Assembly (NCBI RefSeq): GCF_947623445.1
Contig: NC_135247.1
Location: 2,296,501-2,360,500, forward strand
Direction of reading: 5' to 3'
Source of the DNA: Clavelina lepadiformis
Taxonomy: Eukaryota; Chordata; Ascidiacea; Aplousobranchia; Clavelinidae
Length of the DNA stretch: 64,000 bases
A model generated the notes under the pieces. It ran no database searches. It saw only the letters and a list, made by a program, of their open reading frames with translations, and was not told the DNA's origin. The position numbers and the translations under genes are program-made. The stretch's first letter is position 1; each line of letters begins with the position of its first letter. Positions 49,408 through 61,100 of the stretch are shown here, one piece after another.

Positions 49408-51973
49408 TCATGATGTCATATGCAAACAACCGAACAAAAACTGAGAAAAAACTAAGATGAGTAAAAATAAGTAAATGGTTTTTTTTGAAGCAAGTTGCTT
49501 TCGAGCAAGGTGTATGTCCATACATTCTCTTCTGACTGTACCTTCCCACCAGTCATTTACCGACTTAATCGTATAGATGTCGCTGTTGTGCCGGTCATGC
49601 AGTTTTCGGCACAAACCACAAAATCCACTTGGAGTTGGATTCAAATATTTCAAGATTGTTTTGCGCTGTTCTTTGCTTAATTGTTCGAAATTTTCATCCG
49701 ATTCCACATTTGATAAAAGTTCGCCATTTTGGTCCAGAAATTTGACCCAAGTTCTCCATTCTAAATACTCGGCGTATGCTGTGACGTTTTTATCCAGGTA
49801 ATAAATATATTTCACCAAATCTGCCGGAGTTTTGAAATCTTCTGCGTGAATATAAGATTTCGGTGGCAAGACAGCACTGACGTCGTCTTTGTGCGGACCA
49901 AATAAGATTGGAACGGCTCCGCTGTATAAAGCGTTGTACCAAAGTTTCTCTGTCATGTATCCATTACAATGATATGCGTTTTCGAAAACAAGATAAAACT
50001 TGTATCTACACAAATAAAACTTTGAGTAAAAATGTAAAATAAATTAAAATATCACTTCCATAAAAGAAATAAAGACCTAAATGAAGTCATTATACAAATC
50101 GGCAACTTAACATCACACCAGGGACCACCTTGGCTATAGCTACAATAACTCACGTGCTTAAAACTTCATTAAATGAAGGGTCCCATCTGCTTGCTACTGG
50201 AAATGGTACCCCTGAACATCCACCAAACTGATCGATTTTTAAACCATATTTTCGGAGGAGATCAGCGTATTCAAAACGCAAATACGAAGATGGAATGTTT
50301 CCACAATTTCCAACTATCCATGCGACTAACCTGTCGTCGAAATCTTATTAACAAGCAAAATGCTTTTTTTCTTAGAAGTTATTTTACCCTTTTTTATAGT
50401 TAAGCAACGTCTTAAGCTCGGCGTTCATTTGGTGAAGTTCAGTATTGGCAGCACCAAACGAGTTTACAGGAACTGAGTGGATGGCTTTATTCAGGCTTTC
50501 TGGGTCAGTCAGTGTCACGTCTTTCTCTTTCGCTATAAAGTGCATGATATCGCGGCCATGTTTCTTGTTCCTGTGTATAAAAAAATTATTGCTTAGACAG
50601 ACATGAATGCAAATGTTTTATTTCTATTTCTGTTTGTACCACAGCATTTTGAGAATCCAAGGTAAAGTTGAATACGGAGAATGCACTCCGGATGATCTTC
50701 GGACGCTCATTGTCAAGTTGAAGAAGAAATCTGGAACAGCTTTAGTTCGAAAGGGAACTCCCGCAGTGCTTTCCTGCACCCACCAGATGTAGAGTTGCTT
50801 TTTCTGTCTACGTTATTAAAGGAAACCACCTGTTGTGTAGCATGCCTTATAATGGCAATGATAATAGTTGATTGCAACGCCACAGAAGATGAGTACACCA
50901 CACTATGTAGGCCTGTCTGGCATATGTATAGTGCTAACAAAACAGTGTATGAAATAGATTTTCTTTAACCTGAGTGAGTTTTGTGGAAGATCTTGTGGCC
51001 GCCTCTTGACATCATGGGCATAAAAGACGACAGCATCACTTTTACTAATCAATTTTCTGTCAAACGCCAGTCGGCAATTTCCGCAGATCTTTGAATCAAC
51101 GAATATCCTGGAAAGCTTCTACGATTAGCCTAAATATTGACGAAAACCAAACTTGACAAAGTTGCATTTAAGCACTACACGTTTGGGAACAAAGCAATTG
51201 CAAACTTACTCTTTGTCGCTATTGTTTACAGTCACGTTGTTAATTTCATGCATATATTCCAATGGTACAGTTCGGTCGCTTCCGTACGGCACAAACCAAA
51301 ACAGGATAATTTTCTCTTCAGAATCTTGGTGTCTAATAAAAGTAATCACTTTTAACTGCTATTTTTTAAATGCCAGAGACTGAAAGCAAACAGGGCAATT
51401 AAGTAAGTTAAATTTGTTTAGAAACCAAATTCATTTTACTAAGCATAGTTGCTAATTGCACAAATATTGTAGAAAGTCTCATAACCCATTTATTTGGAGG
51501 AAAACACCTTTGGCCAAGTTTGGAGTGGCAAGATCTCTTCTCTCTTCAGAGTAATAATAGAATAGAACGTAGTAGTAGTATTATTAGCAAAAACTTGTTA
51601 CTTAAAACTATTTGTTTGTTTCTACACCAACATGTTGTTAAACATTTGCAAGGCAACAGGCTAGTAGTCGTATTGAAATGGGAGACTTAAATTTACATTT
51701 TTGTTGTTAATCATTAGAATTGATCGAGCAGTGCGCTATCTGGTCTCCTGCTTTTTATTTAATTATCTTTTCGTACCTTTGGTTTCCAAGAGCTTGCGAT
51801 AGGACGTTTTCAACTGAAAGACTTTCACGCTGTAGTTGTTGGTCTTCTGTTTGAACTTGCACGGCGAATAAACTACCACGACCACCATGTTTTAAATAGG
51901 AGACAGACAAGGTGAAATAAACTATTGTTACACAAATCGCCGCCAGTAAAGCCCACCACATAAATTTCTGCAT
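49408..51973 (-). CDS. GT10 alpha-1,3-fucosyltransferase D6 (type 1, long tail, diverged 5' half)
   Basis: Exons 51777-51973, 51210-51332, 50970-51107, 50640-50807, 50388-50570, 50154-50330 and 49408-50005. Open, 527 residues. The last exons, including the long hydrophobic tail, are near-identical to D2-D5. From about exon 3 upstream it diverges: the anchor reads MQKFMWWALLAAICVTIVYF and the stem has several changes, while the exon-1 donor place (AAAG|GTACGA) is the same as in D1. So it is the right-hand end of the unequal-exchange series and keeps an older 5' half. Its flank matches the D units only to 52677. Confidence 0.87.
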
Positions 51974-52677
51974 GATATTTTTGCTACAGATTTGCGTTTC
52001 CAGTCAAGGTGTTAGGATGGGCGCTGGAATATGTCAAAGCAGAATCATACCACCATGTACATACGTACATACCGCCATGTTACAAATGAGCAAAGACAGT
52101 GAAACAAATTATGGAAAGAAAAATAACTGCCAGTAAACCACGCAATATCGATTTTTTTTGCTGCTGCAACTGCTACACTGGTTTATAAGCGGGTAATAAG
52201 TTGGGCGCTAAAGCCAAAGCAACATCGGATAAAACTTAATCAGAAAAACACTTTTGGCTAAACCTGATACTTTTTATTTCAGCACTCGCTTTTTCACGTT
52301 TCCTTCTGCAATGAGCTGATGTCGTAAAACTCTCTAATCAATCGCTAGAAACGCAATCACTCGTAACAAAATCAGCAGCCCTTGAAAAGGGGAAAAATAC
52401 AAGGTCTTGCTAGTTTACGCAGAACACAGCAACGATCCCTGTTATAGGCTCACCTTGCTGTTAGGGTGGTGTATTGTCTAATAAAGCCCAGAACTTCTTC
52501 TTTAGGCACTTTTATAGACACAAAGTTTTTCTGGGTATAGAAGTTTTACGGCTCCAAACAGTTGCTTTATAAAACATTACAAAACTTAACGACCTAGGGA
52601 ATATTTTAGATTAACGTTGTTATTTGGCACATTGAACAGCATGCCCGGCCAAAACTGTACTTATATCGTTACTTAAT
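51974..52677. other. 5' flank of FUT D6, no gene seen
   Basis: Diverged version of the D1-D5 flank, with a small local expansion of ACATAC/GTACAT near 52056-52071. Similarity ends at ACTTAAT (52671-52677), where the D units instead enter the SLC6 fragment. Confidence 0.65.
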
Positions 52678-53109
52678 ATTTCCTATTTCTTTATTACTCT
52701 AAACTTCTCATAATAATTTGCATATTTATTCTACTATCAGTAACAATGTTGTTGTATGTCGAAACGAAGCTTCGAGAATGTCTATATTATTTTAGACATA
52801 CATGATGAATTTTATAAAAACATAATAATCTAAGAAAATCTAAGAAAACGCTTCCTCTAATGGAAGAAAACGGCACTATTTTTCTGAAAGCGTAATTGGA
52901 AATAGGCATCTGCCAGTTATTTGGGCATACAGGGGCAGTTGCTTTTATGTTATAACTATTTAAAATTACAGCTGCGGCCAGTATTTTTAGTCAACTATTT
53001 TCATGGATTTCATTCTCTTTCATTCTTGATTGCCAGACTTATTTCCTTCCAACAAATATCCGATATTGGACCGTGCTATTGTCCGCTAACAAGACTGAGC
53101 TCAAGGTGA
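52678..53109. other. Single-copy stretch between D6 and the FUT relic
   Basis: No match elsewhere in the window and no gene recognised. The one ORF here (52921-53109) has no features of a known protein and runs opposite to all the genes. Confidence 0.5.
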
Positions 53110-53235
53110 ACTAAGCTATTGTTACACAAATTGCCGCCAGTAAACCCCACCATATAAATTTGTACATGATGTCTTTCCTACAAATTCGCATTTCCGTATG
53201 TCAGAACGGACACTGGAGGTTGCCAAAGCAAAATC
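53110..53235 (-). pseudogene. Relic of a FUT exon 1 and its 5' flank
   Basis: From the ATG at 53165-53167 the frame reads MYKFIWWGLLAAICVTIA and then stops. This matches the start of D6's anchor (MQKFMWWALLAAICVTIV), and about 70 bp of flank above it also match. Downstream of 53110 the similarity ends, so the rest of the gene is gone. It marks a tenth FUT locus in the window. Confidence 0.7.
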
Positions 53236-54049
53236 AAACACACGTTAAACAGAACTCTGATATGCTCACTTCATCGCTGGAGACAGCACATTTGCTTTAC
53301 TTAATCTGTTTCTTCCTCTAAAGCTAAACTCTCGACAAAAAAGCCAAAGAAAATTAGCTTAAATAGAAACGTCTCCAACTACTGCTTAGTGCTTATGAAT
53401 TAAGAAAAGTGTTGAAAACGGATACGTCTATCCCATAGAATTACTTGTCGACCTCAGTAGCAGAATACTGAAACAACCGAAAAGAAAAAAAAGAATTTTG
53501 CTATCTTGTTCTCATGTTTCAACGTGTACTATGGTGTTATAAAAGTACACAACCATAGCATACAAAACACACAAAGCTTTTGTATCCAGGAAACAGCTAG
53601 CTCGAAAACTGTTCGAATCTCTGCTTAATTAAACTAAACTGCTCAGATTAAACTGCTTAACTTTGTTTTGTATTCTGCTTGAAAAGTTGTATGAATACAT
53701 TTGTTCTGAAGAAGTTGTCAGATAAATTTGGCAGTGCATAGAGTTTCATCAAACAAAGCACTGAATCGCATCATATGTGCGGGACGACAATAGTGTGTGG
53801 TAGCGAAAGTAAAACACAATCATTTGAAAGAAACTTTCACTAGTTTGAAAGCTAAATACAATGTGTTTTATTCCTCAGCTGGACAAACTTGTGCTCGTAT
53901 AGCATAAGCGCAATGGAGCGTAAACAATTCATAAAGCATGGTTCGAAAGCCTGTTCTAATACTATCAGCAATTACGATTGTTTTTAAAAAAAAAACATGG
54001 TTTTAAGTGAAAACCATTAGTGGGATAGTTTTAATAAGTGTATCCATTT
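53236..54049. other. Spacer between the FUT relic and copy C, no gene seen
   Basis: I see no repeat or exon here beyond a short A run near 53985. It would hold the 3' end region of copy C. Confidence 0.5.
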
Positions 54050-56726
54050 CTATCTTGTCGGTAAAGATTTTATCAAACCAGTCATGCTTCGAGCAAGGTT
54101 TACGTCCATACATTCTCTTCTGACAGTGCCTTCCCACCAGTCATTTACCGACTTCATCGTGTAGGTGTCGCTGCTGTGCCGGTCATGCAGTTTTCGGCAC
54201 AAACCACAAAATCCACTTGGAATTGGATTCAAATATTTCAAGATTGTTTTGCGCTGCTCTTTGCTTAGTAGATTAAATTCTGCATTCGTTTCCACATTTG
54301 ATGAAAGTTCGCCATTTTTGTCAAGAAATTTGACCCAAGTTCTCCATTCTAAATACTCGGCGTATGCTGTGACGTTTTTATCCAGGTAATAAATATATTT
54401 CACCAAATCTGCTGGATTTTTAAAATCCTCTGTATGAATATAAGATTTCGGTGGCAAGACAGCACTGATGTCATCTTTGTGCGGTCCGAATATGATTGGA
54501 ACGGCTCCGCTGTATAAAGCGTTGTACCAAAGCTTCTCTGACATGTATCCATTACAATGATATGCGTTTTCGAAAGCAAGATAAAACTTGTATCTAGACA
54601 TAAAACTGATTACAACTTTGCAAAATATCTTAAACTGCATTATACGCCAAATAAAATTCAATTAACTTGGTTATTTAAATCGACAACAATTCATCAGTAT
54701 ACAGTTGACGCCATCTTAATTTAACAGTTAAATTCAAATTTTCAGTGACTTACAAGCTTAAAACTTTTCTAAACGAAGGGTCCCATCTGCTTGCTATTGG
54801 AAAAGGTACTCCTGAACATCCACCAAACTGATCGATTTTTAAACCATGTTTTCGGAGGAGATCAGCGTATTCGAAACGCAAATACGAAGATGGAATGTTT
54901 CCACAATTACTAACTATCCATGCGATTAACCTGTCGTAGAAAATCTTGTTAAATGGTTAAATTGTCAGTTTTCTCAGCAGTTTTTCTTACCCTTTTTTAT
55001 TGCTAAGCAACGGTTTAATATCGACGTTAGTTTGGTGAAGATCGGTATTGGTTGCACCAAACGAATTTATAGGAACTGAGTGGATGGCTTTATTCAGACG
55101 TTCAGGATCAGTCAGTGTCACATTTTTCTCTTTCGCTATAAAGTGCATGATATCGCGGCCATGTTTCTTGTTCCTGCATGTTAGAAAGTAAATTATGAAG
55201 ATGACTTATTACGTTTTACAAAACGTTATCTTGTTCTTTAAATGTACCACAACATCTTGAGAATCCAAGGTAAAGTTGAATACGGAGAATGCACTCCGGA
55301 TGATCTTCGGACGCTCATTGTCAAGTTGAAGAAGAAATCTGGAACAGCTTTAGTTCGAAAGGGAACTCCCGCAGTGCTTTCCTGTAGCCACCAGATGTAG
55401 AGTTGCTTTTTCTGTCTGCGTTGTTAAACGAAAAAACCTGTGTTGCTTTTATTGTTCATGGCAATGACAATAATTGATTACAACAGCACACAAGATGAGT
55501 AGCTTACACTACGTGTACTCACAGCTTAGCTCTGGTATAACCTATTTTGGGCAACCAAAATACTGTACATAAAATAGAGTTTCGTCAACCTGAGGGATTT
55601 TTCTGGAAGGTCGTATGACCGCTTGTTGACATCGGGTACATAAAAGACGACAGAATCACTTTTACTTATCAATGTTCTATCAAATGTGAGTCGGCACTTT
55701 CCGCAGATCTTTGAATCGACGGTTATCCTGGAAAGCTTCTACGATTAACTATTGGAAATAAAGCTTGACAAAGTTTTACATAATAAGCATACGGTTCATG
55801 AACTCAATTGCACACTTACTCATTGTTGACATCGTTTATAGTTACATTGTTAGTTTCATGCAGATATTCTAAAGGTACAGTTCGGTCGATTCCGTACGGT
55901 ACAAACCAGAATAGGATAACTTTTTCCGTCGAATCTTCGAGTCTAATAAAAGAAAACTTCTTTCAAGTTCAATCGTGTTTCTGTCAAAGGTTTGTGGCAA
56001 AAAGATACAGAAAGCATATACATTAGAAGAGTTAAATAAGTTTTTTTTTTCTAAACCACAGGATTTTGTTGAACGTTTGCAAGAAAATAGGGCAATAGTT
56101 TTACTGGAAATAAAAATTTAAATATTTGTTGTAAATTTTTGCTACTGATAGCTCAATGCGTCAGCTCGGTTCTTGCTTTTTGCTTTTCTTTGCATATTCT
56201 TGGTTTCGGAGGAATTTCCGTGAAAAATTCGCAAGAGATAACCTTGAACGCTGAAATCCCTTCTTCAAAAATTTGTTGCTGAATAAAGAAAACGTATAAA
56301 TTAAGTTCAATCGTTTGCTGTCGATGTGTTACTAAAACATAAACAGGACGCACAAAGTGCAATTAATTAATTATACTTCTACTAACTTGTATCTTAAGGT
56401 ATTTTAACATGTCTACAAGAGAGCTGGTTAAATATTATTTTGTTGGGACTGAAAGTTTAAGCTCTAAATCTTTATTGTAAGTTTGTGCTATTAGAAGTAC
56501 AACAGCGCTCTTACTTTTTATCTTCTGAATAAATTCGGTTTTCAAGGATTTTCGTTTATTCATACTCAGTGGAGAGACTAGAACGAGGATATTGTTGATT
56601 TTTTCTTTAAGCTTGCGCGACATATGGACTAGTTTTGCCTCCATTTTTTAAATAGATGGTGAAGGTGTAATAAATTGTCGCTAGGCATAATACTGCCAGT
56701 AACTTCCACAACATATTTTTTTGCAT
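54050..56726 (-). pseudogene. GT10 alpha-1,3-fucosyltransferase copy C (type 2), two stops in exon 1
   Basis: Exons 56515-56726, 55820-55942, 55590-55727, 55248-55415, 54991-55173, 54754-54930 and 54050-54593. Phases all match, and the length would be 514 residues. Exons 2-7 are open and keep the GT10 motifs (FWFVPYG, FNLTMSVRRSSG, AWIVSNCG, FGGCSG, FENAYHCNGYMSEKLW; Ser for the usual Thr). Exon 1 has TAA at codons 40 and 57, as in copy A. It has its own C-terminal end (LARSMTGLIKSLPTR). Exons 1-2 and the flank match copy A over the whole 2311 bp. Either a recent pseudogene or a gene using another first exon. Confidence 0.85.
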
Positions 56727-58126
56727 GATGCCCTCTTTGCTACAGCACAGTACTAAGTAGCGTGTCAAGACGATTGCCCAAACATTCCACAGCAAAACTT
56801 AGTTTGAAAAGGAAATTTAATATTTTACTTCAGCACTTTACCAACTTGCAACTGAATATGGATACTGAATATGCAAATGTGAAATAAAAAAATATGCCAA
56901 CTCTACAGTTACTTACGCACTTTATTGATGAATGAACGTTACACTCTCGATTAAACGTATAAAGAGAGTGACATGTTTTTGCGTAACTCACATGTCATAA
57001 ATACCATACGATATCTCATATTTCGCTATATAGAGAAAAACTTGTAATATCGTAATTTATTGTTTGCAAATTAAGAAATGAAAATCAGATGCAGTGCTTT
57101 AAAATCAGATGCAAAGTTTATAAGAGTTTTGAAATTCGATATAGTGTATACTGTAGTAGTAACGCACAACATTTGAAAACATCTTAAACTAACAAACAAC
57201 TAACAAAATCTAAACACTATGTTTCTGCTAACCTCTACACTCGCTCAAATAACGCAATGTTTTTCTTCAGCAACTCAAATTGAAATTGCAATAACCTATA
57301 GCTTCCAGCAACGTTTTTTATAAAATAACCAACTGCTAACAAAACTGTTTCAAACAGTTTGAAACAAACCTTTCAGTTTTGTCCAACCTATTCGAATTCT
57401 AAGTTTTCAGAAGTCTATTCGTGGAATAGATTCAATATTTATTTCCTTCTGTAGCTTCCTTCGTTAAACCATGTCTATCTATTGATGTAAGTAATTCTAT
57501 ACTTTTGTCTGTGACACGAATAAAATATCAAGCTATCTTTTTTAATTGTTCACCAGATTCGACTATATCTGGTAACTTTCTCTGTCACAACAAACCTCTG
57601 AATGAATTTACGAATAACTTTTCAATAAACAGCAGTGTCAGTTCTTCAGTTATTGGTCAATGCAAGTAAGTTTGAGCTGTTTGACAGAGATAAAAAGCTT
57701 ATAGCAGTGGACAAGTCCGATTTTGTTTGTGATGTAAATTCCGGAATGCAGCAGTAAGAAAAATTATAACGTGCTTCTTGTAATGGGTTATTGCGAGTAC
57801 GTGTATGTGTGACTTATTTTATTCTTTTCATCTGTTGTAGTACTTGTATTATTTACTCCACAGACTGTTAGTTCCTCTGAGACGTTATAGGGTCTCACTT
57901 CTATATGCTTTGTAGTTTGTACTGAGGAAAGCAGTTGGGTTTATTCTGTTTTTACACCATTTTGATTCAAAAATTATTTTGGCAGAATGTTTCTAGAAGA
58001 AAAAACAAAATTTTTCTTTAAGGTAGAAGATTTATACGTATGATAAAGAATTGCGTTTCATTATCCTATTCTCTTGTTACAATACAAAGAGGTAATTTAC
58101 TTTACGTCCGCTTACGTTTGCAACAC
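56727..58126. other. 5' flank of copy C, no gene seen
   Basis: Matches 908-2307 without visible differences. It ends at the TTAA (58127-58130) into which array 2 is inserted. Confidence 0.75.
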
Positions 58127-61100
58127 TTAAGGGGTCCCTACCCTTTTCAAAGAGATAGGCTTTTCAATGCAAAGTACATTAAATCAAGACGCTACTGTCG
58201 CAAATTCACATCATAAACCTACACTGAATTTTGGCTTGCAATGTCATCTAGGTCAGGCCTGTCTGCAGTCTTAATTTGGACAAAATCCATGTACTCAGTT
58301 TTCTATAACAGCTACCTAAACTTTACAGCAAGTTTTGAACTTAAAAATTTAGCACAAATACTCCTAAAAACCGAAAAATCAAACCCTCAAAAAATGTACA
58401 ATTTAGCCTAAACCTGGAACCAGCTGTCGCCAAAACAACAACAAAACTAGTTCACATCGACGTCACATGCGCATTGGACCGGAAATTTTCTTACTTTTTT
58501 TAATATGACGCATTGAGTACGAACACGTAATAATCACTGTGTTGCCGGCTCAAAATTGTCTTTATATTGGGAAGTGAGCCCTTATAGGGAATTTTTTAAT
58601 CCGACTGTCTAAGGTTGAAGACGCTTGCATTAGAACATACCAACTGAAAGTCCAACGTGCGCGAAAGATTGGCCATCTCTATCGAAAAGAGCTTGAATGT
58701 TTATCAAATAGATCAAATTTACACTATCCGCTAGATGGCGATTAGAGCACAGACATCCTTAATTGGTCAAAAGACATCAATTAAGGTTAAAATTCTGAAC
58801 CAGCCACAAGTAATTTAGTCCCATTGAAAATCTATGCGTTGTGTACGACATGGCGAAACGCAGGAAGCCTGGAACAAGATTATAATTCAACAATACGCTA
58901 GCAGGATCTGGCAAAAAGGCGATTTTATGTGTTGCCAGATTATCTTAGGAGCGCTCGCAGGAAAGTCGTAGGAAGACGACGTCTAGCAGTAATATAGACA
59001 AGACACACCTACTGATAACATAAAAACTGCAATCGTATTTATTTCCGTTTTGTAAATCAACATGGAGCGCGACCTATGCCCTAGGGGAGAAGCTTGCCAA
59101 AGATATGCAAGGGATGGCTTGGTCGTTAACGTTCTGACAACGATTTAAAGGTTTTTAACGAATTTTCCAAGCAAATGCAATCAACTCAAGAACAACCAGT
59201 AACACGTGAGACAAGCTGTGTCCATACCTTTCAATTCCTTGGTCGGCGTTTTCGAAAGCTTTGCATAGGTAAGTTCTTTACAAAAGAAGACACTAGCAGC
59301 GCGATGAAAGCACGTTCGCGAAAAAAGTTTGCCATCCATTTTCAGTCGAGGTTGTTTGCTCAGTACGAAGCCTGCATCGAAAATCACTTGAAAAGGATCT
59401 TCAAACTGTGACAAGTCTGCTAAACAACACAACAGAAGCTGTTTTAGCCGGCCTGCAAGATGATCACAGCGAATGAATGTCGACGGTTTTCTTTCGTTCG
59501 CCGTGGTAAACCGCGACCACTGTTATGGAACAACAACAAAATACGTCTTGTACTAAATGACAAATCATAATTGCTTTGCAAACAGACCGTTGCCAAATAC
59601 TTCAATCAATGAATTTTGGGTGTAATATGTTGAGGTAAAACCACCAAAAAATGCAAAAGTGTAAACGATACATTTTCGAAAACGCTGCCGACAGGCAGCC
59701 ATTTTGAAAACACAATACCTGGTCGATTGCAGCTTGCAGCTTTATGTCGAAACAATGGTTTTGGTAGCGCCATCAGCAGTGCCAATGGCTTGCGATGCAT
59801 AGGGCTTTCGTTTACAGTCAGGCTTCCCAGCAACAAAATGGATGCAGTCGCTCGTCGAAGACGGAAATTCTGAAATAAAGGGCCATTGAAATAGCATGAT
59901 TTAGGCGGAACAGTAGTAGAAACTTACAAAAATAACCATAGCAACTATTTTAGTACCTAATGCTCAGAGTCTGTAAAGGCAATTTTTAAAACATCATGGC
60001 CAAAACAGTATTGATGATGGTTGCATCACTAACTTGAAATGTTCACGTCGGCTGGCTCTAAAATGAGGCGATATGGATCGACGCAAAGCCGGAAATGACT
60101 TACTTGCAAATCACATGCAAGCGGTAAAATTGATTTATGTACTACTAGCATATATGTCAGTCAATGATCGCCCAGCCCCTGGCCGTCAAAGTTGATGCTA
60201 CCATTCCGTTATCGGTCATTGTGCTAATCCAGAGAGACAAGACTCGTTAGAAGCCAGCCGAACCATGTCCTTTCACTCCTTTGTTAAATTTTCTATCAGC
60301 TTTTTCATCGTTTGTCTGCGTACATTTTAATAAAATATTAGTGCTTTATGCTTTTATTAACTTAAAACGCATCCATTCTGTCAGAAAAATACGTACACTT
60401 CATTATAGCACGAAAACTATAACTGTCCTACCAGTTTTGTAAATAAAATGAATAAACAAAGAACTAAACGCCGTTAAATACAAAAAAAGCCAGCCAAAAG
60501 TATTTCTGGAAAGTGTGCAATCAAATTTTAGTTAATAGCGTAGCCCAAAGACAAGCTAGCAAGTTAAGTAAGCCTAAAAACTGAGTTTTACATTCATAAT
60601 AAATTTTTGGCTTAAGGGGTCCCTACCCTTTTCAAAGAGATAGGCTTTTCAATGCAAAGTACATTAAATCAAGACGCTACTGTCGCAAATTCACATCATA
60701 AACCTACACTGAATTTTGGCTTGCAATGTCATCTAGGTCAGGCCTGTCTGCAGTCTTAATTTGGACAAAATCCATGTACTCAGTTTTCTATAACAGCTAC
60801 CTAAACTTTACAGCAAGTTTTGAACTTAAAAATTTAGCACAAATACTCCTAAAAACCGAAAAATCAAACCCTCAAAAAATGTACAATTTAGCCTAAACCT
60901 GGAACCAGCTGTCGCCAAAACAACAACAAAACTAGTTCACATCGACGTCACATGCGCATTGGACCGGAAATTTTCTTACTTTTTTTAATATGACGCATTG
61001 AGTACGAACACGTAATAATCACTGTGTTGCCGGCTCAAAATTGTCTTTATATTGGGAAGTGAGCCCTTATAGGGAATTTTTTAATCCGACTGTCTAAGGT

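Noticed and set aside
52921-53109. Plus-strand 62-codon ORF between D6 and the relic
   Set aside because: No recognisable domain, opposite strand to all genes, and of a length common by chance.
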